From positions 1 through 36,225 of the forward strand of contig JAEZGY010000011.1 of assembly GCA_023416695.1 (NCBI GenBank): 36,225 bases of DNA, in the 5' to 3' direction. Below are positions 31,831 through 36,225 of this stretch, piece after piece. Position 1 is the first letter of the stretch; each line of letters starts with the position of its first letter. A program made the position numbers and the translations under genes. The notes beneath the pieces were generated by a model, which saw only the letters and a program-made list of their open reading frames with translations, had not been told where the DNA came from and did no database searches. Source of the DNA: Bacillota bacterium (GTDB lineage Bacteria > Bacillota > Clostridia > Lachnospirales > Lachnospiraceae).

Positions 31831-31859
31831 ATTCTATCATAATAAGACAGGTATTTCAA
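31831..31859 (-). promoter_or_regulatory. Sigma-A promoter of secG
   Basis: Minus strand -35 TTGAAA (31854-31859), 17-nt spacer, extended -10 TGATAGAAT (TAGAAT at 31831-31836). The -35 lies inside the 3' arm of the gpmI hairpin (31850-31887). Confidence 0.6.
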
Positions 31860-31887
31860 CAAAAATCATATTTTTTATTGAAATACC
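31850..31887 (-). terminator. Long hairpin after gpmI, probable terminator
   Basis: 16-bp stem (arms begin GGTATTTCAA and end TTGAAATACC, one G-U pair) with a six-base loop, 10 nt after the gpmI stop. The run after it, TGTCTTATT, is poor in T, so termination may be incomplete. The inner part of the stem is A/T only. Confidence 0.5.
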
Positions 31888-31897
31888 ACTTCTTATT

Positions 31898-33445
31898 TTA
31901 ATTTTGCTTAACTAATAAAGATTTACCTGTCATTTCAACCGGTTGTGGTATTTCCATCATTTCTAATAATGTTGGAGCAATATCTGCTAAACAACCACCT
32001 TCACGGAGTGTATAATCTTTCTTATAATTTACTAAGATAAATGGAACTGGATTTGTTGTATGTGCTGTAAAAGGTACACCTGTTTCATAATCCACTAATT
32101 GCTCACAGTTACCGTGGTCTGCACAAATAAACATTTGGCCATCTACTTCGAGCAAGGCATCGTATACTTTACCTACACAAGCATCAACCGCTTCTACTGC
32201 TTTAATTGCAGCATCTTCTATTCCGGTATGGCCTACCATATCAGGATTTGCAAAGTTTACGATGATCACATCATATTTCTCTGATTTAATTGCATTAGAA
32301 AGATTATCTGCAACTTGGTAAGCACTCATTTCAGGTTGTAAATCATATGTTGCTACCTTTGGAGAGTTTACAAGAATGCGTTCTTCTCCTTCATATGGTT
32401 GCTCAACACCACCATTAAAGAAGAACGTAACATGAGCATATTTTTCAGTCTCAGCAGTACGTAGCTGTGTTTTACCTAATTTAGATAAGTATTCTCCAAG
32501 AGTATTTTTAATTTCCACCTTATTAAATGCAACAAGCTTATTAGGAATAGTTTTATCATATTCACCAAAGCATACATAAGTTAAATCTAACATTCCATTT
32601 TTTCTAACGAAGCCATCAAAATTAGGATCACAAAAAGCTCTAGTGATTTCTCTGGCACGATCAGGACGGAAATTATAGAAAATTACGCTATCTTTGTTCT
32701 TAATAGTAGCAACTGGCTTACCATTTTCAGTTACTACAGTAGGAAGAACGAATTCATCATTCTCACCTTTTGCATAGGATTGTTCTACAGCGCTTACCGC
32801 ACTATCAGCCATAACCCCTACACCGTCTGTTAATGCAGCATAAGCTTTTTCAACACGTTCCCAACGATTATCACGGTCCATAACATAGTAGCGCCCCATA
32901 ACAGAAGCTATTTTACCAACGCCAATTTCTTTCATCTTGGCTTCTAAAGCCTCAACAAAGCCTTTTCCAGAAGTAGGCGCTGTATCACGACCATCTAAAA
33001 ATGCATGAACATAGACTTTAGTAAGACCACAGCGTTTTGCAAGCTCTAATAAGCCATATAAATGAGTATTGTGACTGTGAACACCACCATCAGATAACAG
33101 ACCATACATATGAAGAGCAGAATCATTTTTCTTACAATTCTCCATAGCTGCTAAAAGAGCCTCATTATCAAAAAATGTACCATCCTCAATTTCTTTTGTG
33201 ATACGAGTTAGTTCTTGGTATACAATACGACCAGCACCCATGTTTAAATGACCAACTTCAGAATTTCCCATCTGTCCATCAGGTAAACCAACAGCTAGAC
33301 CACTAGCATAACCTTTAACAAAAGGATATTCTGTCATAAGTTTTGTCATAACAGGAGTTTTTGCTTCCTTTACTGCGTTTCCTTTTACTACATCATTTAA
33401 TCCATAACCATCTAAAATCATTAATACTGTGGGTTTTTTACTCAT
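31898..33445 (-). CDS. gpmI: 2,3-bisphosphoglycerate-independent phosphoglycerate mutase
   Basis: 515 residues, standard length. Interconverts 3- and 2-phosphoglycerate through a phosphoserine intermediate and needs Mn2+. Metal-binding D12 is in VLMILDGYG, catalytic S62 in GQMGNSEVGHLNMGAGR; HNTHLYGLLELAKR, FLDGRDTAPTSG and CADHGNCEQ (C-terminal metal site) are all present. AAGGAG lies eight bases before the ATG. It follows tpiA by 174 nt of strongly structured sequence. Clostridial sporulation is sensitive to this enzyme's pH-dependent activity in related organisms. Confidence 0.97.
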   Translation of the reverse strand: MSKKPTVLMILDGYGLNDVVKGNAVKEAKTPVMTKLMTEYPFVKGYASGLAVGLPDGQMGNSEVGHLNMGAGRIVYQELTRITKEIEDGTFFDNEALLAAMENCKKNDSALHMYGLLSDGGVHSHNTHLYGLLELAKRCGLTKVYVHAFLDGRDTAPTSGKGFVEALEAKMKEIGVGKIASVMGRYYVMDRDNRWERVEKAYAALTDGVGVMADSAVSAVEQSYAKGENDEFVLPTVVTENGKPVATIKNKDSVIFYNFRPDRAREITRAFCDPNFDGFVRKNGMLDLTYVCFGEYDKTIPNKLVAFNKVEIKNTLGEYLSKLGKTQLRTAETEKYAHVTFFFNGGVEQPYEGEERILVNSPKVATYDLQPEMSAYQVADNLSNAIKSEKYDVIIVNFANPDMVGHTGIEDAAIKAVEAVDACVGKVYDALLEVDGQMFICADHGNCEQLVDYETGVPFTAHTTNPVPFILVNYKKDYTLREGGCLADIAPTLLEMMEIPQPVEMTGKSLLVKQN

Positions 33446-33500
33446 AATTTCTGCTCCTTTTTATTCTCACACTTAGCCCTAGTTGGTTCCCTTAAGAGTC

Positions 33501-33609
33501 GGCAGTCAGATGTAAACATCTGATGCCTCTCCTTTTGTTATTTAAAGCACTTCGTGCTTGGCTCGCTGTTAGCGCAAATTCTCAAGACAGGCGATTAACC
33601 TGCCAAGAG
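33501..33609. repeat. Cluster of four palindromes between tpiA and gpmI
   Basis: Four hairpins in 109 nt: (1) 33501-33527, GGCA + TCAGATGT / ACATCTGA + TGCC with one bulged base; (2) 33545-33559, AAGCAC / GTGCTT with TTC loop; (3) 33564-33574, CGCT / AGCG with GTT loop; (4) 33581-33609, with GACAGG / CCTGCC-type pairing. The module may be a dispersed repeat element, a terminator-plus-leader, or an mRNA processing region. There is no long T-run, so it is not a standard terminator. Confidence 0.6.
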
Positions 33610-33619
33610 ATGAAATATA

Positions 33620-34369
33620 CTATTTATTGTAGTTTACAATCTTACCAAAATCAGGTGTTAAGCTAGCACCACCAACAAGACCACCATCAATATTTTCCTG
33701 TGTAAATAATTCTTTAGCACTAGCTGCAGATACACTACCACCATACTGAATACGAATTGCAGCTGCAGTTGCTTCGTCATAGATTTCTGATATGCAAACA
33801 CGAATAGCAGCACATACCTCTTCTGCTTGTTCTGTAGTCGCTACTTTTCCTGTTCCAATAGCCCAAATTGGTTCATAAGCAATTACAGCAGTCTTTGCTT
33901 GTTCAGCGGTAACATCTAAGAATGCAATTTTAATTTGTTGACGAATAAAATCAATTGTAACACCTTGTTCACGTTGTGTCAAAGACTCTCCACAACAAAT
34001 AATTGGAGTAATTCCGTGTTCAAACGCTTTTTTCACCTTTTTATTTACTGTTTCATCAGTTTCAGCAAAATATTCTCTTCTTTCGGAATGTCCAATGATT
34101 ACATACTTTACGCCAATGTCAGTTAACATATTAGGAGCGATTTCGCCTGTAAAAGCACCTTTCTCCTCAAAGTACATGTTTTCTGCACCAATCTGAATAT
34201 TGCTTCCTTTTGCAGCATCCATTGCTTTTGTTAAGGAAATAGCAGGTACACAAAATACCACATCAACCTCTTCATTGTTTACTAATGGTTTTAATTCTTC
34301 AATTAATTGAACGGTTTCACTAGGAGTCTTATTCATCTTCCAGTTTCCGGCTATAATTTTTCTACGCAT
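33620..34369 (-). CDS. tpiA: Triosephosphate isomerase
   Basis: 249 residues from MRRKIIAGNWKMNK, the normal length. Interconverts dihydroxyacetone phosphate and glyceraldehyde 3-phosphate. Active-site residues: N9 and K11 (GNWKMN), H94 (IIGHSERR) and E166 (AYEPIWAIGTGK), plus the phosphate loop YGGSVSAAS. The frame is open for 31 further codons upstream (to 34462), but that part includes the pgk-tpiA hairpin and lacks an RBS, whereas AAGGAG lies just ahead of the ATG at 34369. It is part of the gap-pgk-tpiA-gpmI run. Confidence 0.97.
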   Translation of the reverse strand: MRRKIIAGNWKMNKTPSETVQLIEELKPLVNNEEVDVVFCVPAISLTKAMDAAKGSNIQIGAENMYFEEKGAFTGEIAPNMLTDIGVKYVIIGHSERREYFAETDETVNKKVKKAFEHGITPIICCGESLTQREQGVTIDFIRQQIKIAFLDVTAEQAKTAVIAYEPIWAIGTGKVATTEQAEEVCAAIRVCISEIYDEATAAAIRIQYGGSVSAASAKELFTQENIDGGLVGGASLTPDFGKIVNYNK

Positions 34370-34427
34370 AATACTTCTCCTTTTAGTATGATATACTCTT
34401 ACTTTTTTATAATTTGCACTATAAACA

Positions 34428-34459
34428 GGGACGTCTCTGGTATTACCAGTGAACGTCCC
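34428..34459 (-). promoter_or_regulatory. Hairpin between pgk and tpiA
   Basis: In the minus-strand transcript GGGACGT (34453-34459) pairs with ACGTCCC (34428-34434), and inside it CTGGT with ACCAG, separated by a small internal loop. It begins about 10 nt after the pgk stop. The following tract has few T, so it is more likely an mRNA-stabilising or processing structure than a terminator. Confidence 0.55.
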
Positions 34460-34468
34460 CAAGTAATA

Positions 34469-35662
34469 TTATTTATCGTTTGCTGCAGCAACTCCAGGAA
34501 GTTCTTTACCTTCTAAGAATTCAAGAGAAGCTCCACCACCTGTAGAGATATGAGTCATCTTGTCGCCATATCCTAACTGGTTAACAGCAGCTGCACTATC
34601 ACCACCACCAATAATAGTAGTTGCATCAATTGCAGCTAAAGCCTTAGCTACTGCAATTGTACCAGCTGCAAAGTTAGACATCTCAAATACACCCATTGGT
34701 CCGTTCCAAACAACAGTCTTAGCATCTTTGATTGCATCAGCATAAAGTTCACGAGTCTTTTCACCGATATCAAGACCTTCCCAATCAGCTTCGATTTCTC
34801 CACGGCCAACAGTCTTAAATTCAGCATCGTTAGAGAACTCTTTTGCTACAACAGTATCTACAGGAATTAATAACTTAACACCTTTCTTTTCTGCTTTTTC
34901 CATCATTTCTCTTGCATAGTCAAGATAGTCAGCTTCAAGAAGAGATTTACCAACTTCTTCACCCATAGCCTTCATAAAGGTATAAGCCATACCACCACCG
35001 ATGATAAGAGTATCCACCTTATCAAGAAGGTTATTGATTACAGAAATCTTACTAGAAACCTTAGAGCCACCAAGAATTGCTACAAATGGTCTCTTTGGAT
35101 TATTTACTGCATTGCCAAGGAAATCAATTTCCTTTTGCATTAAGTATCCTACAACAGCTTCATCAACAAAGTTTGTAACACCTACGTTGGAGCAGTGAGC
35201 TCTATGAGCTGTTCCAAATGCATCATTAACAAATACATCAGCTAAGGAAGCTAAATCTTTGCTAAATGCTTCTTCATTCTTAGTTTCTTCTTTTCTATAG
35301 CGAGTGTTTTCTAAAAGAACAACATCGCCATCCTTCATAGCTTCAACAGCTGCTTTCGCGTTTGGTCCAACAACTTCTGGATCAGCAGCAAATTTAACTT
35401 CCTGTCCTAGCAATTCACTTAAACGAACAGCTACAGGAGCTAAAGATAATTCAGGTTTTGGTTCACCCTTTGGTTTACCAAGATGAGAGCAAAGAATAAC
35501 TTTACCGCCATCATTAATAAGCTTTTTGATAGTAGGAAGAGCAGCTACTAGACGGTTTTCATCTGTAATTTTTCCTTCTTGTAATGGAACATTGAAGTCA
35601 CAACGAACCAATACTCTTTTTCCCTTAACATTGATATCATCTACTGATTTTTTATTTAACAT
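34469..35662 (-). CDS. pgk: Phosphoglycerate kinase
   Basis: 397 residues, standard length. Transfers phosphate from 1,3-bisphosphoglycerate to ADP, the first ATP-yielding glycolytic step. Segments: GKRVLVRCDFNVPLQ (about 14-28), SHLGKPKG, the nucleotide-binding VAILGGSKVSSKISVINNLL, TVVWNGPMGVFE and the C-terminal GGGDSAAAVNQLG. AAAGGAG precedes the ATG. Large hairpins flank the gene on both sides (35686-35747 and 34428-34459), suggesting that its transcript is adjusted independently of gap and tpiA. Confidence 0.97.
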   Translation of the reverse strand: MLNKKSVDDINVKGKRVLVRCDFNVPLQEGKITDENRLVAALPTIKKLINDGGKVILCSHLGKPKGEPKPELSLAPVAVRLSELLGQEVKFAADPEVVGPNAKAAVEAMKDGDVVLLENTRYRKEETKNEEAFSKDLASLADVFVNDAFGTAHRAHCSNVGVTNFVDEAVVGYLMQKEIDFLGNAVNNPKRPFVAILGGSKVSSKISVINNLLDKVDTLIIGGGMAYTFMKAMGEEVGKSLLEADYLDYAREMMEKAEKKGVKLLIPVDTVVAKEFSNDAEFKTVGRGEIEADWEGLDIGEKTRELYADAIKDAKTVVWNGPMGVFEMSNFAAGTIAVAKALAAIDATTIIGGGDSAAAVNQLGYGDKMTHISTGGGASLEFLEGKELPGVAAANDK

Positions 35663-35685
35663 GGTGATACTCCTTTCTAATTAAA

Positions 35686-35747
35686 AATAGGTCTGGCCCT
35701 TAGTAGAATCAATATGGATTGATTACCTTACAAAGACCGGACCTATT
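35686..35747 (-). promoter_or_regulatory. Branched hairpin between gap and pgk, attenuator-like
   Basis: Outer stem between 35686-35696 (AATAGGTCTGG) and 35737-35747 (CCGGACCTATT), 11 bp with one G-U. It encloses an inner hairpin AATCAAT (35707-35713) / ATTGATT (35718-35724). On the minus strand it is followed by TTTTTAATTAG, a short T-run. It is likely a partial terminator or processing site letting gap be expressed above pgk. Confidence 0.6.
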
Positions 35748-35797
35748 AAGATCGTAAAGTATTTACCTTACAAATTATACTACTGCTCGTTTACCAA

Positions 35798-36225
35798 TTA
35801 AGCTAATTCAGCAAAGTATTTGATTGTTCTAACCATCTGGCTAGTGTAAGAATTTTCATTGTCGTACCAAGATACAACTTTTACTAAAGTCTTTCCGCCA
35901 TCAAGTGGAGTAACTTTTGTCTGAGTTGCATCAAATAAAGAACCTTCAGTGATACCGATGATATCAGAAGATACTAATTCTTCTTCAGTGTAACCAAAAG
36001 AAGCAGAAGAAGCAGCTTTCATAGCAGCGTTAACGTCTGCAGCTGTAACTTCACCTTTTACTACTGCTACTAATTCAGTTAAAGAACCAGTTGGAGTAGG
36101 TACACGTTGAGCAGCACCATCTAATTTACCAGCTAAAGCTGGGATAACTAAACCGATTGCTTTAGCAGCACCAGTAGAGTTAGGAACGATATTTTCAGCA
36201 GCTGCACGAGCTCTTCTTAAATCTC
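35798..36225 (-). CDS. gap: Glyceraldehyde-3-phosphate dehydrogenase, C-terminal part (partial)
   Basis: 141 C-terminal residues; the gene continues past the right edge. It begins with DLRRARAAAENIVPNSTGAAK and continues through GKLDGAAQRVPTPTGSLTEL, SLFDATQTKVTPLDGGKTL and the terminal VVSWYDNENSYTSQMVRTIKYF, all signatures of the NAD-dependent enzyme's catalytic domain. It oxidises glyceraldehyde 3-phosphate to 1,3-bisphosphoglycerate. The catalytic Cys and NAD-binding domain lie outside the window. An internal ATG at 36022 is not the start. It is the first visible gene of the glycolytic run. Confidence 0.95.
   Translation of the reverse strand, partial: DLRRARAAAENIVPNSTGAAKAIGLVIPALAGKLDGAAQRVPTPTGSLTELVAVVKGEVTAADVNAAMKAASSASFGYTEEELVSSDIIGITEGSLFDATQTKVTPLDGGKTLVKVVSWYDNENSYTSQMVRTIKYFAELA

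Noticed and set aside
34370..34462. 31-residue N-terminal extension of triosephosphate isomerase
   Set aside because: The extension has no RBS, passes through the pgk-tpiA hairpin and precedes the conserved start of the enzyme, which has its own AAGGAG.

Overview
The window looks like a chromosomal segment of a low-GC, spore-forming, motile anaerobe of the Clostridia, most likely a Lachnospiraceae member near Lachnoclostridium (Clostridium) phytofermentans. The assignment is inferred from AT-rich codon use, strong AGGAGG-type ribosome binding sites, a GerW/YtfJ sporulation protein, a 2-hydroxyacyl-CoA dehydratase activase fusion, a DUF6465-type small protein and a clostridial tmRNA tag. Almost everything is on the minus strand; the exceptions are the 1410-residue activase (13968-18200) and a 65-residue protein (21882-22079). 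No transposase, prophage, CRISPR array or tRNA gene was seen.

Layout, left to right. (1) 1-142: first codons of rpmB (L28) with its promoter. (2) 169-9083: seven tightly packed minus-strand genes read from a good promoter at 9118-9146: a two-part membrane glycosyltransferase (Gpi18-like half plus PMT half), two ABC-2-type permeases with no ATPase beside them, two unrecognised soluble proteins (471 and 110 aa), a DUF2953 membrane protein and GerW. This is the least explained and most system-like part of the window. (3) 9149-13727: pyruvate kinase, a degenerate rhomboid-like protein with a zinc-binding tail, a CorA-family transporter and a two-LysM protein with a Pro-rich repeat. Palindromes or hairpins sit in the leaders of the rhomboid-like gene and of corA. 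(4) 13968-18241: the activase fusion, with an ideal promoter and an unusual SD-hairpin-ATG start. (5) 18262-21781: hisH-hisF alone and a large acidic zinc-ribbon membrane protein. (6) 21819-27383: DUF6465 protein, cheV behind a likely sigma-D promoter, a PH-domain protein, a lipoprotein, an OmpR-type response regulator with its histidine kinase, and a small membrane coiled-coil protein. (7) 27559-31557: the trans-translation and mRNA-decay block ssrA, smpB, rnr, then a small secreted protein and secG. (8) 31898-36225: the lower-glycolysis run gap (partial), pgk, tpiA, gpmI, read right to left.

Blocks 7 and 8 follow the order familiar from Bacillus (gap-pgk-tpi-pgm-eno, then secG-yvaK-rnr-smpB-ssrA), but enolase is absent and the yvaK position holds an unrelated exported protein. 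Hairpins between gap and pgk, pgk and tpiA, tpiA and gpmI, and gpmI and secG suggest that transcript levels are tuned gene by gene in this run. All functional calls come from reading the sequence; no database search was possible.
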